The notes beneath the pieces are model-generated. The model did not search any database. It saw nothing but the letters and a program-made list of their open reading frames with translations, and was not told the origin of the DNA. From CAZYJR01 sp964647905 (GTDB lineage: Bacteria; Desulfobacterota; DSM-4660; Desulfatiglandales; HGW-15): a stretch of 64,000 nucleotides of DNA. A program made the position numbers and the translations under genes. The stretch's first letter is position 1; every line of letters starts with the position of its first letter. The stretch is from assembly GCA_964647905.1 (NCBI GenBank), contig CAZYJR010000003.1, forward strand, positions 62,001-126,000. Reading direction: 5' to 3'. Positions 1 to 10,439 of the stretch are shown here, in pieces.

Positions 1-494
1 CCGGCCATGCCCACGGTGGAATTCACGAAAAACCTGACGAACTCGTAGCCCGCCTCTTGGCCCTTGAGCTGCAGCAGGCAGTTGATCAAGCGGATGGGGA
101 AGCCGAGATTGTAAAAGAAATTCCTCACCCCCACCCTTCCCTTCTCGGGCACCACTGCACGGTAGCCGCGGGCCGCCGGCTCCAGGACCCAGAAGTAGAG
201 TTTGTCGTTGAAGTGGTAAAAGGCCCGGTTCAGGGGCTCCAGGGGGTCGGATATGGTCTCTATGTCCTGGTAGTCCTCGGCCCAAGGATCTTGATCCTCC
301 ACTTCCAGAGCGGCCGCTCGCACCGGCACCGCCCCGGCCGACCCGCCGGTGTCGCCGGCGGTGGAATCCCATTCGCCGTAAACCTCTTCCACATCCAAAG
401 GGCTGAGGGGTATGGGCCCGTCCTGACCCGGCCAACCCGCCCGGGCCTGAAACAAGACCAGAAAGACCACCGCAGCCGCCGCAAAGATTCTCAT
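1..494 (-). CDS. mlaA: MlaA (VacJ) family outer-membrane lipid asymmetry protein, C-terminus beyond the window
   Basis: MlaA sits in the outer membrane and removes mislocalised phospholipids from the outer leaflet for retrograde transport. About 164 N-terminal residues are visible: a hydrophobic signal peptide ending near ARAG, a low-complexity acidic linker, then the family signature SDPLEPLNRAFYHFND and, further on, RNFFYNLGFPIRL, both typical of the MlaA core. The start is the ATG at 494, behind a purine-rich GGGGGAG. No lipobox cysteine is seen after the signal sequence, unlike the E. coli lipoprotein. It is the last gene of the mlaEFDCA run, and the left edge truncates it. Confidence 0.9.
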   Translation of the reverse strand, partial: MRIFAAAAVVFLVLFQARAGWPGQDGPIPLSPLDVEEVYGEWDSTAGDTGGSAGAVPVRAAALEVEDQDPWAEDYQDIETISDPLEPLNRAFYHFNDKLYFWVLEPAARGYRAVVPEKGRVGVRNFFYNLGFPIRLINCLLQLKGQEAGYEFVRFFVNSTVGMA

Positions 495-546
495 CGCTCC
501 CCCAACCACCGGATCCTCCTATTGGAAAAATCCCCGAGGCGGGACG

Positions 547-1182
547 TCAGGTCTCGGGATTCTGCTTTGCCCGCCCTTCCTCCAACTCCCTGAGCCTCTG
601 TTCGAGTCTTTCCACCAGGTCCCCGTAGGACCCCTTGGTCAGGATCTCGTTGAACTGCACGCGGTAGTTGTTGACCAGACTCACCCCTTCGATCAGGATA
701 TCATAGACTCGCCAGCCGTCTTCCATATACTTCATGCGGTAATTAATCGGTATATTCTGGCTTTTATCAGTCAATATTTTTATCTTTACTTGTCCGTATT
801 TACCATCCACTTCTTCCTCGACGTATGTGACCTTCTCCCCTGTGTATTCCTCCAGCCTCACGAGCAAGGTCTTCCCGGCCAACTCACGGACCAGGCGCTT
901 GAACTCGTCCCTCTCGGCCTCGGTCCTGCCCCTCCAGTGGCGGCCCAATGAACGTCTTGCAATCTCCTCCCAGTCAAAGCGCTCGTCCACGGCCTCCCGG
1001 ATCATCTCCTGCCTGGCGGCGGCCTTGTCCGGGCCCTTGAGCTCCGGAGTGGAGATCACCTCCAGGATCCGCTCCGTGGTCTCTCGAATCGCCTCCATGG
1101 GCCCGCCGGATGACCCGCCCGCGGACGTGAAAACAAGAAAGCACGACGCCGCCAATAGTCCTCCAAACACCGCCCTTTTCAT
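547..1182 (-). CDS. mlaC: MlaC-type periplasmic phospholipid-binding protein
   Basis: MlaC shuttles phospholipids between the outer-membrane MlaA complex and the inner-membrane MlaFEDB transporter. The 211-residue product starts with a signal peptide (MKRAVFGGLLAASCFLVF) and carries the family's ADERFDW-like segment (VDERFDWEEIARRSLGRHW), the LLVRLEEYTGE region and the YRMKYMEDGWRVYDILIEGVS block near residues 140-165. An ATG 10 codons upstream (1212) is open, but the chosen ATG (1182) opens directly onto the signal peptide. It lies between mlaD and mlaA, consistent with one operon. Confidence 0.92.
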   Translation of the reverse strand: MKRAVFGGLLAASCFLVFTSAGGSSGGPMEAIRETTERILEVISTPELKGPDKAAARQEMIREAVDERFDWEEIARRSLGRHWRGRTEAERDEFKRLVRELAGKTLLVRLEEYTGEKVTYVEEEVDGKYGQVKIKILTDKSQNIPINYRMKYMEDGWRVYDILIEGVSLVNNYRVQFNEILTKGSYGDLVERLEQRLRELEEGRAKQNPET

Positions 1183-1213
1183 CGCTCCAATCACCCCGCC
1201 GCTCCACCGCATC

Positions 1214-1657
1214 TCAGATCTTGCCGAACGCGAACTTGGATATCAGCTGCTCCAGGTCCACCGCGGACTGGGTCTCCCGGATTCGCCCATTGGGGGGTAT
1301 GGCCTCCTCCGAGCCCCCGGGCGTTATCTGTATGTACTTCTCGCCTATCAGGCCCTTGGTCTTTATAGCGGCGATGGCGTCTTCCTGTATTTCCAGGTCC
1401 GCCCTGATAGCCAGACGCACCCTGGCCTCGTAGTCCTCGAGCGAGATCCCCTTGACCCGGCCAACGTCAACGCCCGCTACGACCACCGAGGCCCCGTCCT
1501 TGAGCCCGCCCACATCGGAGAAAACGGCGTAGACCTCGTACCCGCCTCCCCCTCCCAGGACCTCCATCCTGGCCAGCTTGACCGAGAGGTATCCTAGGCA
1601 CAGGATTCCCGCAAGTATAAATAATCCCACGAACAATTCAAGATCCAATTTCCTCAT
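1214..1657 (-). CDS. mlaD: MlaD-type MCE-domain protein
   Basis: This 147-residue MCE-domain protein has one N-terminal membrane anchor (about residues 8-27, LFVGLFILAGILCLGYLSV). A single periplasmic MCE domain follows, with the landmarks FSDVGGLKDGASVVVAGVDVG and KGLIGEKYIQITPGG. MlaD forms a hexameric ring that binds phospholipid above the MlaE permease. The length matches single-domain MlaD proteins. The ATG at 1657 is preceded by GGAGCGGG. It is 57 nt downstream of mlaF and 31 nt upstream of the mlaC start. Confidence 0.94.
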   Translation of the reverse strand: MRKLDLELFVGLFILAGILCLGYLSVKLARMEVLGGGGGYEVYAVFSDVGGLKDGASVVVAGVDVGRVKGISLEDYEARVRLAIRADLEIQEDAIAAIKTKGLIGEKYIQITPGGSEEAIPPNGRIRETQSAVDLEQLISKFAFGKI

Positions 1658-1714
1658 GGCACCCGCTCCCTCATCAAAGCCTCAGCAGAGCCGCTCCCCG
1701 GGCCCCGATCAGGC

Positions 1715-2461
1715 CTATCCCAGCTCCATGGGGCCGCGCACCTCGCCCCTGACGAACTGCCCCACCAAAGGATCCTCCGAGGCCAGGACCTCATCAGGCT
1801 GTCCTTCTGCCTGGATGCGGCCGTCGTAGAGGAAGGCGGCGCGGTCCGCTATGTCGAAGACCCTGTGGATCTCATGGGTCACCATGACCCCGGTAAAGCC
1901 CAAGCGGCGGTGCAACTCGTTTATGAGCTCCAGTATGGCCTGCCCGATGACCGGGTCCAGCCCTGTGGTGGGCTCGTCGAACATGAAGATCTCGGGCTCG
2001 GAGACCAGCTCTCTGGCAAGGGCGGCCCGTTTCTGCATCCCGCCGCTGAGCTGAGACGGGTACTTGGCCTCGGCCCCTTTCAACCCCACCAGGGCCAGCT
2101 CCCCCATCACCCGCTCGCGTATCTCCCGCTCGGCCAGCCGGGTCTTCTCCCTGAGGGGAAAGGCCACGTTGTCATAAACGGTCATGGAATCAAAGAGCGC
2201 CCCTCCCTGAAACAAGAAACCCAGCCTCTCCCTCAGCCGGGAGAGCCTCCGCCCGGTGAGCCGGGAGATGTCCTCGCCGGCCACCAGGATCCTCCCCTTG
2301 TCGGGCTTGAGGAGTCCGGCCATGTGCTTCAATAGGACGCTCTTTCCCGATCCGCTCCGGCCTATGAGCGCCAGCAGCCCGCCCTCCGGTATCTCCAGGG
2401 AGACCCCTTTGAGCACCTCGACGCCGTCGAATGAGCGGTGGAGGTCCTCCACCCTGATCAT
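1715..2461 (-). CDS. mlaF: MlaF-type ABC transporter ATPase
   Basis: ATPase of the Mla phospholipid transporter. Walker A is GRSGSGKS (residues 34-41), the signature is LSGGM followed by QKRAALARELV, and Walker B is IFMFDEPTTGLDP, with the switch histidine in MVTHE. These are diagnostic of the Mla/Ttg2A-type ATPases. I chose the ATG at 2461, which begins directly at MIRVEDLHRSF as in the family; an ATG at 2506 would add 15 residues and is not excluded. It sits between the permease and the MCE protein, as in other mla operons. Confidence 0.94.
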   Translation of the reverse strand: MIRVEDLHRSFDGVEVLKGVSLEIPEGGLLALIGRSGSGKSVLLKHMAGLLKPDKGRILVAGEDISRLTGRRLSRLRERLGFLFQGGALFDSMTVYDNVAFPLREKTRLAEREIRERVMGELALVGLKGAEAKYPSQLSGGMQKRAALARELVSEPEIFMFDEPTTGLDPVIGQAILELINELHRRLGFTGVMVTHEIHRVFDIADRAAFLYDGRIQAEGQPDEVLASEDPLVGQFVRGEVRGPMELG

Positions 2462-2593
2462 GATCCGAGCGCCTTGCCTCTCCGCGTGTTGCTCCACTAG
2501 TGCCATCCGCCCCTAGAACAGTTTCCGTCCAGAAATGGTCGTTTCTCCCAATCTCGGCGTCGATCCGCGGGGTTGGTCGTGCGACGTACTCCA

Positions 2594-3373
2594 CTAGAAC
2601 AGTAAAGAGGTCATGAAGTAGTCCCACACCAGGATCAGGACCGAGGAAAAGACCACCGCCTGGGTGGTGGCCCGGCTCACGCCCTCGGCCCCGAAGCCGG
2701 TGTGAATCCCCGTATAGTAGCCCTTGTAACACGAGATCCAGGCTATGATCACACCGAAGCTCAAGGACTTATAGAGCCCCTCCAGTATATCGGACATACC
2801 CACATAGTCGGCCATTTCTCCGAAATAGGTCCCGGATCCCACGCCGAGCATCTTCACCCCCACCAGGTACCCCCCGAAGATCCCCACCACGTCGAACATG
2901 GCGGTCAGCAGGGGAAGCGCTATCACCGCGGCCAGGAGGTTGGGGACCACCAAATAGCGGTGGGGGTTGAGCCCCATAAGGGTGAGGGCGTCTATCTGGT
3001 CGCTTATTCGCATGATCCCTATCTCGGCGGTGACCGCGGAACCCGCCCGGCCCGTCACCATCAGGCCGGATATGACCGGTCCCATCTCCTTTATGAGCGA
3101 AAGGGCCACCATGGGCCCCAGGAAGGCCTCTGAGCCGAAACGCGAGAGCGTGTAGTAGCCCTGGAGGCCCAGGACCATGCCGGTGAAGGAGCCGGTGAGA
3201 AGGATCACCAGGGTGGATTGAAATCCTATGAAATGGATCTGCTTTACCGCCCGTTGCACCTTGATGGGAGGGGCGAAGGAGAAGAACGCGGCCTTTCCCA
3301 GGAAGATCCCCATGAGGCCCGTCCTGCGGAGGACCAACAGCCCGGCGGCGCCCAATCTCCTTATCAGCTCCAT
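2594..3373 (-). CDS. mlaE: MlaE-type ABC transporter permease
   Basis: The 259-residue inner-membrane permease has the MlaE/YrbE signature: an N-terminal amphipathic segment, QSTLVILLTGSFTGMVLGLQ, then LIKEMGPVISGLMVTGRAGSA and AEIGIMRISDQIDALTLMG, and several hydrophobic helices up to the C-terminus. It forms the membrane dimer that works with MlaF and MlaD. I chose the ATG at 3373 (MELIRRLG) over an upstream GTG at 3400. It is the first gene of the mla run, 57 nt after ldcA, so the mla genes may be cotranscribed with the ftsH-folP-coaX-ldcA run. Confidence 0.94.
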   Translation of the reverse strand: MELIRRLGAAGLLVLRRTGLMGIFLGKAAFFSFAPPIKVQRAVKQIHFIGFQSTLVILLTGSFTGMVLGLQGYYTLSRFGSEAFLGPMVALSLIKEMGPVISGLMVTGRAGSAVTAEIGIMRISDQIDALTLMGLNPHRYLVVPNLLAAVIALPLLTAMFDVVGIFGGYLVGVKMLGVGSGTYFGEMADYVGMSDILEGLYKSLSFGVIIAWISCYKGYYTGIHTGFGAEGVSRATTQAVVFSSVLILVWDYFMTSLLF

Positions 3374-3430
3374 CAATCGCGGCCCCGTATCCGATCCCAC
3401 CCCGGGATCGGAATCAATACCCTTTAGAAA

Positions 3431-4351
3431 TCACCGGCCCCTCGGGTCCGATAAGCAGGACTCGTGCCAGGTGACGCCCATGGCGTCCGTATCAATGGTC
3501 ACCTCCATCCCCAGAGGCACCAGGCGGTTGACCCGGCCGTGACCTACAGGGAAACCCGCCATCACCGGGATTCCCAAGGGGGCGACATGTTCCATCAATA
3601 TATCCATGACCTCGTCCGGCTGGCCGCATCCGGTGAAATCCCCCACCAGGAGGCCCGCCAGCCCCCGGAGCGCGCCTGAGAGCGCCAGGTGGGTGATCAT
3701 GCGGTCCACGCGGTAGAGGGGCTCCCCGGTCTCCTCCAGGAAGAGGACCGCCCCTTGGAGGTCCGGTATGAACGGCGTCCCGGAAAGATGCGTTATCATG
3801 CTCAGGTTCCCGCCGAGGAGCCTGCCGCTCGCCCTGCCCCGGGCAAGGACCGGGCCGCCTTGGGAGAGGTCCACCACCCGGGAAAGAGGCCCGCCCGCCT
3901 CCTCTATGAAGAGCCCTGCCAGGGTCTCTCCTCCCTTTTCAGGCAGCTCCTTTACCACTGGCCCGTGAAAGGTGACCAGGTCTGAGCGGCGATGGAGCGC
4001 CAATAAAATGGCGGTGATGTCACTGTATCCCACCACCACCTTGGGATGCCTTGCGGCCAGGACGAAGTCCAGGCCGGGGAGGAGCCTCATGCTGCCGTAG
4101 CCGCCCCTGGCGAAAAAGACCGCCCTGATGTCCTCCCTGGCCAGCATATAGTGGAGGTCGGCCAGGCGGTCCCGATCCCTGCCCGCGGTATAGCCCTTCT
4201 TGTCGTATAGGTGGCCGCCCGGAACCACCTCCAGGCCCAGGGACCGGAGCAGGTCCAGGCCCGGGCCGAGCTCGGCCTCGTCCACAGGGCCGGCGGGTGC
4301 GGCCACTCCCACCCGGTCGCCCGGTCTCAAGGCTGGGGGCTTTATCAACAC
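3431..4351 (-). CDS. ldcA: LD-carboxypeptidase (peptidase S66 / LdcA family)
   Basis: This cytosolic serine peptidase family (MccF/LdcA) trims the terminal D-alanine from muropeptides during murein recycling. Family marks are the opening LRPGDRVGVAAPAG, the FFARGGYGSMRLL segment, the nucleophile elbow VVGYSDITAILLALH with its serine, and a C-terminal catalytic region containing GFPVGHGRVNRLVPLG. The length (306 aa) is normal. It starts at a GTG (4351) that overlaps the coaX stop by 7 nt, which implies translational coupling. Membership of S66 is clear; the exact substrate (murein tetrapeptide or an acylated compound) is inferred. Confidence 0.88.
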   Translation of the reverse strand: MLIKPPALRPGDRVGVAAPAGPVDEAELGPGLDLLRSLGLEVVPGGHLYDKKGYTAGRDRDRLADLHYMLAREDIRAVFFARGGYGSMRLLPGLDFVLAARHPKVVVGYSDITAILLALHRRSDLVTFHGPVVKELPEKGGETLAGLFIEEAGGPLSRVVDLSQGGPVLARGRASGRLLGGNLSMITHLSGTPFIPDLQGAVLFLEETGEPLYRVDRMITHLALSGALRGLAGLLVGDFTGCGQPDEVMDILMEHVAPLGIPVMAGFPVGHGRVNRLVPLGMEVTIDTDAMGVTWHESCLSDPRGR

Positions 4352-5115
4352 CGGTTTCTCTTGAAGATTATCATAAGCCCTTCCAGGGTCAAAAACTCCT
4401 CCACCCGATCCACGGTGGCCGTTTCCCTGGCTATCAAAGGGGCCAGCCCGCCGGTCGCCACCACCGCCAGGTCCTCGCCGCTCTCCTGCTTCATGCGGCT
4501 CACGATCCCGTCCACCAGGCCGGCGTACCCGTAGACTATACCTGCGTTCATGGCGCTTATGGTGTCTTTCGCTATCACCTGCCTGGGCGGGGCGAAGAGC
4601 TCCACCCTGGGGAGCTTGGAGGCCTTCTGGAACAGGGCCTCGCAGGAGATGGTGATCCCCGGGGCTATGGCCCCGCCTGCGTACGCCCCTTCTCCGGTCA
4701 CATAGTCGAAGGTGGTGGCCGTGCCGAAGTCAACGATTATGAGGCCCTTGTGGTAACGCTCGTAGGCGGCCACCGCATTGACGATCCGGTCCGCTCCCAC
4801 CTCCCTGGGATTGTCGTACTTGATAGGCATGCCGGTCTTGATCCCGGGGCCCACTATCATGGGTCTCACATTGAAGTAGCGCGCCGAGAACTCCTCCATG
4901 GTGGAGAGGATCGGGGGCACCACGCAGGATATGATTATGTCCTTGATATCCCCGGCGCTGATCCCGGCGTGGCCGAAGAGGTTGGCTATCAGGATCCCGA
5001 GCTCGTCACCGGTTATGTCCTTCTCGGTACGGAGACGCCAGTACTCGAGAATCCTCTCCCTGTCCGTCACCCCCAGGACGATGTTGGTGTTTCCTATGTC
5101 TATGCAGAGGAGCAA
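4345..5115 (-). CDS. coaX: type III pantothenate kinase
   Basis: CoaX phosphorylates pantothenate in the first step of coenzyme A synthesis. The 256-residue protein has the ASKHA phosphate motif at the very N-terminus (CIDIGNTNIVLGV), the GADRIVNAVAA motif, the DFGTATTFDYV motif and the AGGAIAPGI segment. The start is a TTG (5115) placed 5 nt after AGGGGAGG, overlapping folP by 16 nt. A panP-like aspartate decarboxylase, which would supply beta-alanine for pantothenate, lies at 7947-9602. Confidence 0.95.
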   Translation of the reverse strand: MLLCIDIGNTNIVLGVTDRERILEYWRLRTEKDITGDELGILIANLFGHAGISAGDIKDIIISCVVPPILSTMEEFSARYFNVRPMIVGPGIKTGMPIKYDNPREVGADRIVNAVAAYERYHKGLIIVDFGTATTFDYVTGEGAYAGGAIAPGITISCEALFQKASKLPRVELFAPPRQVIAKDTISAMNAGIVYGYAGLVDGIVSRMKQESGEDLAVVATGGLAPLIARETATVDRVEEFLTLEGLMIIFKRNRC

Positions 5116-5962
5116 GGCGGCCTCCCCTGCTTGATCGCATCCACCACTCTCACCGCGTCCACCGTCATCTCCACGTTATGGACCCGCACCACGCGGGCGC
5201 CGTTCAACACTCCGGCGGAGACCGCCCCCATGGTTCCCGCATCCCGGAAGTCCGGGGCCTTCCCCAGTATATGGCCTATGAAGGACTTGCGCGAGCACCC
5301 CAGCACCACGGGCAGGCCCAGCTCGTGGAGCTCCCCCAGGCTCCTTATTATCTCCAGGTTGTGCTCCACGGTCTTGCCGAACCCGATGCCCGGGTCCACC
5401 AGGAGCATGTCCCGGGCCACGCCTCCCGCAACCGCTCTATCCGCCGCCTCCCGCAGGAACTCCTTTATCTCGCCCATGAGATCGTCATATGCGGGGTTGT
5501 CCTGCATGTCCCCCGGGGTCCCCTGCATGTGCATCAGGATCAGCAACACGCCCGCCTCCCCCGCCACCCGGGCCAGCTCGGGGTCGAACCTCAAGGCGCT
5601 CACATCGTTTATCATGGATGCCCCGGCACTGAGCGCCGCCTTGGCCACGCCGGACTTGTACGTGTCTATGCTGAGCAGGGTCTCCAGGCGAGCGGCCAGG
5701 GCCTCGATCACCGGGATCACCCGGTCAAGCTCCTCCTGCTCCGAGAGCCCCCCTGAATAAGGCCTGGTGGACTCGCCGCCCACATCGATGATGTCCGCCC
5801 CCTGGGAGGCCATCTCCAGGCCCCGCTCTACGGCCCGGTCCCTGTCGAAGAACCGCCCGCCGTCCGCAAAGGAGTCGGGCGTTACGTTCAGTATGCCCAT
5901 CACCAGGGTCCTGGGGCCCGGTTCCAGTCGCCTCCCGCCCCACTCGAGCCGGAACCCGGCGC

Positions 5963-5966
<4 letters not shown>
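5100..5966 (-). CDS. folP: dihydropteroate synthase
   Basis: FolP condenses p-aminobenzoate with 6-hydroxymethyl-dihydropterin pyrophosphate in folate synthesis. Motifs in order are VMGILNVTPDSFADGG, DIIDVGGESTRP, LSIDTYKSGVA, INDVSALRF, LILMHMQGTPG, LLVDPGIGFGKT and GCSRKSFIG. It has 288 residues, the usual length for a single-domain enzyme. Its ATG overlaps the ftsH stop as ATGA, so the two are cotranscribed and probably translationally coupled. Confidence 0.96.
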
Positions 5967-7795
<1,829 letters not shown>

Positions 7796-7836
7796 GGGAA
7801 AAGATCCTCCTAGTGCTGAATTTAGCCTAAACCCTT

Positions 7837-7865
7837 ATTATAACAATCCGCCCCGGGATTTCCAT
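7837..7865 (-). promoter_or_regulatory. candidate sigma-70 promoter of ftsH
   Basis: On the minus strand a perfect TATAAT (7842 to 7837) lies 41 nt upstream of the ftsH TTG start. The hexamer 17 nt further upstream (ATGGAA) matches the -35 consensus weakly (3 of 6), so the call rests on the -10 box and its location. Confidence 0.5.
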
Positions 7866-7946
7866 CTCTTTTTGCCCCCAATGCCCCGGCCCCAAGGCGG
7901 CGGATCCGGATACGCCCGGAAAAACAGGCCGCGGCATCCCTGGAGT

Positions 7947-9602
7947 TCAGAGCCCAGGCGGGCCCGAGGGGGCCCGGAGACCATCCCCTATCTCTTGCTG
8001 CTCGTCCAGGATTTCCCGCAGGATGTCCAAGTCTGTCATGGGGTTCATTATGACGGCGCGGAGCACCACCATGTCCTCGGGGCGGCGATGGTCCCCCTGG
8101 AGGGTCGTGCGCGATACGAAGCTCCTGCCCGCCTCCCGCTGCAGGCGCTGGAGATCCCGGTTAACCGTGTTCAAGGCCCGGTTGAGCCGGCTCCTGCGCT
8201 TCCCTTTTGCATTGGACAGGGCCTTGCGGATCTCTCCGGGGCAATACCTGTAGGTCAGGATGTTCAACACCGGCCGGGTGACCAGCTCAAAGTCCGGCCG
8301 CCGCCGAATCTCTTCGGCGAACGCTGAGGCGGTCTCAATGCCGTGATCGATCAATAGGGCGTAGCCGTTTGCTCCCATTATCTTCAAGGCGCTGTCCAAA
8401 ATCAGGGAGCTGGCCTCCCGGGAGCCCGAGAGCGACCTGATCCCCAGGTCCACTGACCCGCGGCGGTTGACGTAGTTGGCATGGTAGGCGATGGCATCCA
8501 GGATATGCGGATCCCGGAAGTAGACCATGCCGCAGCTCATGGGCATGTAGAACTGCTTGTGCCCGTCTATGGTCACGGAATCGCTCTTCTCGATCCCGGC
8601 CAGCAGGTGCCTGTATTTCTCCGAGAGCAGGGTGGGCCCTCCCCAGGCCGCGTCCACGTGGAAATGGATCCCGTGGCTGCGGCAGATCTCGGCCATATCG
8701 TCCAGGGGATCCACCGTGCCGGTCTCAGTGGCGCCTGCAATGCCCACCGCCGCTACTATGCAGGTCCCGGGCGAATCCGACCTGATCCTCTCAATCGTCC
8801 GCTCGAACGCCTCAATGTCCATCCGGTGGCCGCCGTCAACATCAACAGGGATCACATTGTCATTGCCTATCCCCAGTATCCCGGCCGACTTCCTCAGCGA
8901 GTAGTGAACCAGCCTGGAGGCCAGGATCACGCACCGCTCCACCCCGTAGGCCTGATAAGCGGCGGGAACGCCTTCCCGCTCTATACCGGCGAATCCGTCC
9001 TTGGCCCTGAACCGCGCGTTTCGCGCCACCCACAGGGCGGTGAGGTTGGCCGTGGTCCCTCCTTCGGTAAAGACCCCCAGGGTGGTCTCGGCGTTCTGCA
9101 CGTGCTCCATGTAGAAGTCTTCGCTGAAACCGTAGACCATGCGGTGTATCTTGGCGATGACCTGCTTTTCAACGATCGATACCACCTTCGAGGTCTCCAG
9201 CTTGACCACGTTCTGGTTCAGTGCGGCCGCGATGGTCTTGAGATGCACCATGAAGAAGGGGATGGCGGAGGTCATGTGACCCACGAAATAGGGGGAGGCC
9301 ACATTGACCGCGTGCGGTGCGACCTCCTTCACCAAGCAGGTAATCACATCAGCGAGCTTCTTCTCCGGCCCCTCGCTGATCTCCGTCCCCGTGTAGCCTC
9401 GGGAAAGCTCGCGCAGGCTTTTGGCCTCGGTAATGCCCACGTTGCGCCTTAGAAACTCATGCAGGCCGAAGAGGATCTGCTCCATGTACTTGATCAGGGT
9501 CGCCCGGGAAGCCTCGTCTTCAGGGCGGATAAACACCCTCAGGAGGTGCTCCCAATCCGCGACCAGGCCTTTTTTCCACGGTTTGGGTGCGTCTTCAGCC
9601 AT
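7947..9602 (-). CDS. panP: PLP-dependent decarboxylase, probable aspartate 1-decarboxylase (PanP type)
   Basis: A group II PLP decarboxylase of 551 residues. The PLP lysine lies in TIDGHKQFYMP (K349) and the cofactor-stacking region is HVDAAWGG (315-322). The N-terminal half (WEHLLRVFIRPED, then ASPYFVGHMTSAIPFFM and ALNQNVVKLETSK) resembles the PanP subfamily of Vibrio, which converts L-aspartate to beta-alanine for pantothenate and CoA. That assignment comes from remembered sequence similarity; a glutamate or tyrosine decarboxylase is the alternative. The start ATG is 9602. It lies 30 nt downstream of a cobO-like gene and may share its transcript. CoaX at 4345 uses the pathway's product. 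Confidence 0.78.
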   Translation of the reverse strand: MAEDAPKPWKKGLVADWEHLLRVFIRPEDEASRATLIKYMEQILFGLHEFLRRNVGITEAKSLRELSRGYTGTEISEGPEKKLADVITCLVKEVAPHAVNVASPYFVGHMTSAIPFFMVHLKTIAAALNQNVVKLETSKVVSIVEKQVIAKIHRMVYGFSEDFYMEHVQNAETTLGVFTEGGTTANLTALWVARNARFRAKDGFAGIEREGVPAAYQAYGVERCVILASRLVHYSLRKSAGILGIGNDNVIPVDVDGGHRMDIEAFERTIERIRSDSPGTCIVAAVGIAGATETGTVDPLDDMAEICRSHGIHFHVDAAWGGPTLLSEKYRHLLAGIEKSDSVTIDGHKQFYMPMSCGMVYFRDPHILDAIAYHANYVNRRGSVDLGIRSLSGSREASSLILDSALKIMGANGYALLIDHGIETASAFAEEIRRRPDFELVTRPVLNILTYRYCPGEIRKALSNAKGKRRSRLNRALNTVNRDLQRLQREAGRSFVSRTTLQGDHRRPEDMVVLRAVIMNPMTDLDILREILDEQQEIGDGLRAPSGPPGL

Positions 9603-9632
9603 TCATATCGACCCGCAAAGAACCGCCCGCTC

Positions 9633-10196
9633 TCAGTACTCTATGCCCGGGCGGGCTATATAACCCGAGTAGTAAGGGTGCTTCTTCTGAACGAACTCGG
9701 TCACATAGTCCGCACCGCCCAGGATCTCGCCCCCTGCGTCTACCCCGCTCATGACGAGCTCGGTCCTCTCCCTGCAGAGATCCATTAGGTCCAGGATCTG
9801 GGATTCACTGAGCACGGAGAATATCACCGTGTTCAATATCTCGTCGCAGATCAACAAATCCGCTCCCTGCTTCACCGCCTGGCGGGCGTAATAGAGCGCG
9901 GTCTCCGCGTGCTCGTAGTGAATGCTGCTCGGCCCCTTTGACAATATGAACGGATGGCGGCCCGGGCAGCGGTACGACACATTCGGGATATCCCTCAGCA
10001 CGCGGGCCTCGCTGGATTGACCGCCCTTCATGAATTGGGACCAAACCACCTTCAACCCGGCGCCCGAGGCCCTGACCGCCAGGCCGATGCAGCGCGACGT
10101 CTTGCCCACGCCGCCGCCGTAGCAGACGTGGATCAGGCCGCAGCGCTCCTTCTGCAGTATGCCGGAGCGTTCTTGAGGATAGTAGACTCGAGTCAT
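9633..10196 (-). CDS. cob(I)yrinic acid a,c-diamide adenosyltransferase-like protein (CobO/BtuR family), atypical P-loop
   Basis: A 187-residue protein of the CobO/CobA/BtuR fold, which adenosylates corrinoids. It keeps the family order: P-loop near residues 27-34, SQFMKGG after the first helix, LLICDEILNTVI as the Walker B-like strand, and the C-terminal KHPYYSGYIARPGIEY. The P-loop reads GGGVGKTS instead of the usual GxGKGKTT, and a bulky segment (PGRHPFILSKGP) replaces the common glycine-rich loop, so its activity may differ. The ATG at 10196 is preferred over a TTG two codons upstream. It is divergent from a canonical cobO at 10440. Confidence 0.8.
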   Translation of the reverse strand: MTRVYYPQERSGILQKERCGLIHVCYGGGVGKTSRCIGLAVRASGAGLKVVWSQFMKGGQSSEARVLRDIPNVSYRCPGRHPFILSKGPSSIHYEHAETALYYARQAVKQGADLLICDEILNTVIFSVLSESQILDLMDLCRERTELVMSGVDAGGEILGGADYVTEFVQKKHPYYSGYIARPGIEY

Positions 10197-10211
10197 TCGC
10201 AACCACCCGGT

Positions 10212-10235
10212 GCCTGAGACGAGGGCGTCTCAGGC
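10212..10235 (-). promoter_or_regulatory. 10-bp perfect inverted repeat in the leader of the atypical cobO gene
   Basis: GCCTGAGACG (10212-10221) is followed after AGGG by its exact reverse complement (10226-10235). It ends 16 nt upstream of the minus-strand start codon at 10196 and lacks a U-run on either strand. A leader hairpin or operator is therefore more likely than a terminator. No B12-box-like sequence was found beside it. Confidence 0.5.
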
Positions 10236-10321
10236 GCTCTTATTCCCGCCCGGAAGCGGAGGACCGCAGGGGGTCCGGGGATATTATCACCATTTCGGCC
10301 AAACGCAAACCCGGAATGGAT

Positions 10322-10350
10322 TTGACACTCCGGGCCGCCGGAGCTAAGAG
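10322..10350 (+). promoter_or_regulatory. candidate promoter of cobO with a palindrome in its spacer
   Basis: TTGACA (10322-10327) is followed 17 nt later by TAAGAG (10345-10350, weak -10). The spacer holds a perfect palindrome, CTCCGG-GCCG-CCGGAG (10328-10343), placed where a repressor would block RNA polymerase. The position suits the plus-strand cobO at 10440. Confidence 0.45.
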
Positions 10351-10439
10351 TGTGGTGCTCCCCCCTGCCCGGGAGCTTGGTTCACGAGCCCGCCCGGGGC
10401 CGGCAGCGGGGCGCCGGGGCGCCGGAAAAGAGGTCAGGG

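Noticed and set aside
4297..5760. Long open frame on the plus strand antisense to ldcA, coaX and folP
   Set aside because: Product is proline-, histidine- and arginine-rich with no family motif; the three minus-strand genes cover it with clear motifs. It is an artefact of high GC.
10203..10439. Cobalamin riboswitch between the divergent cobO genes
   Set aside because: I could not find the B12 box or its characteristic pseudoknot sequences; only palindromes are present.
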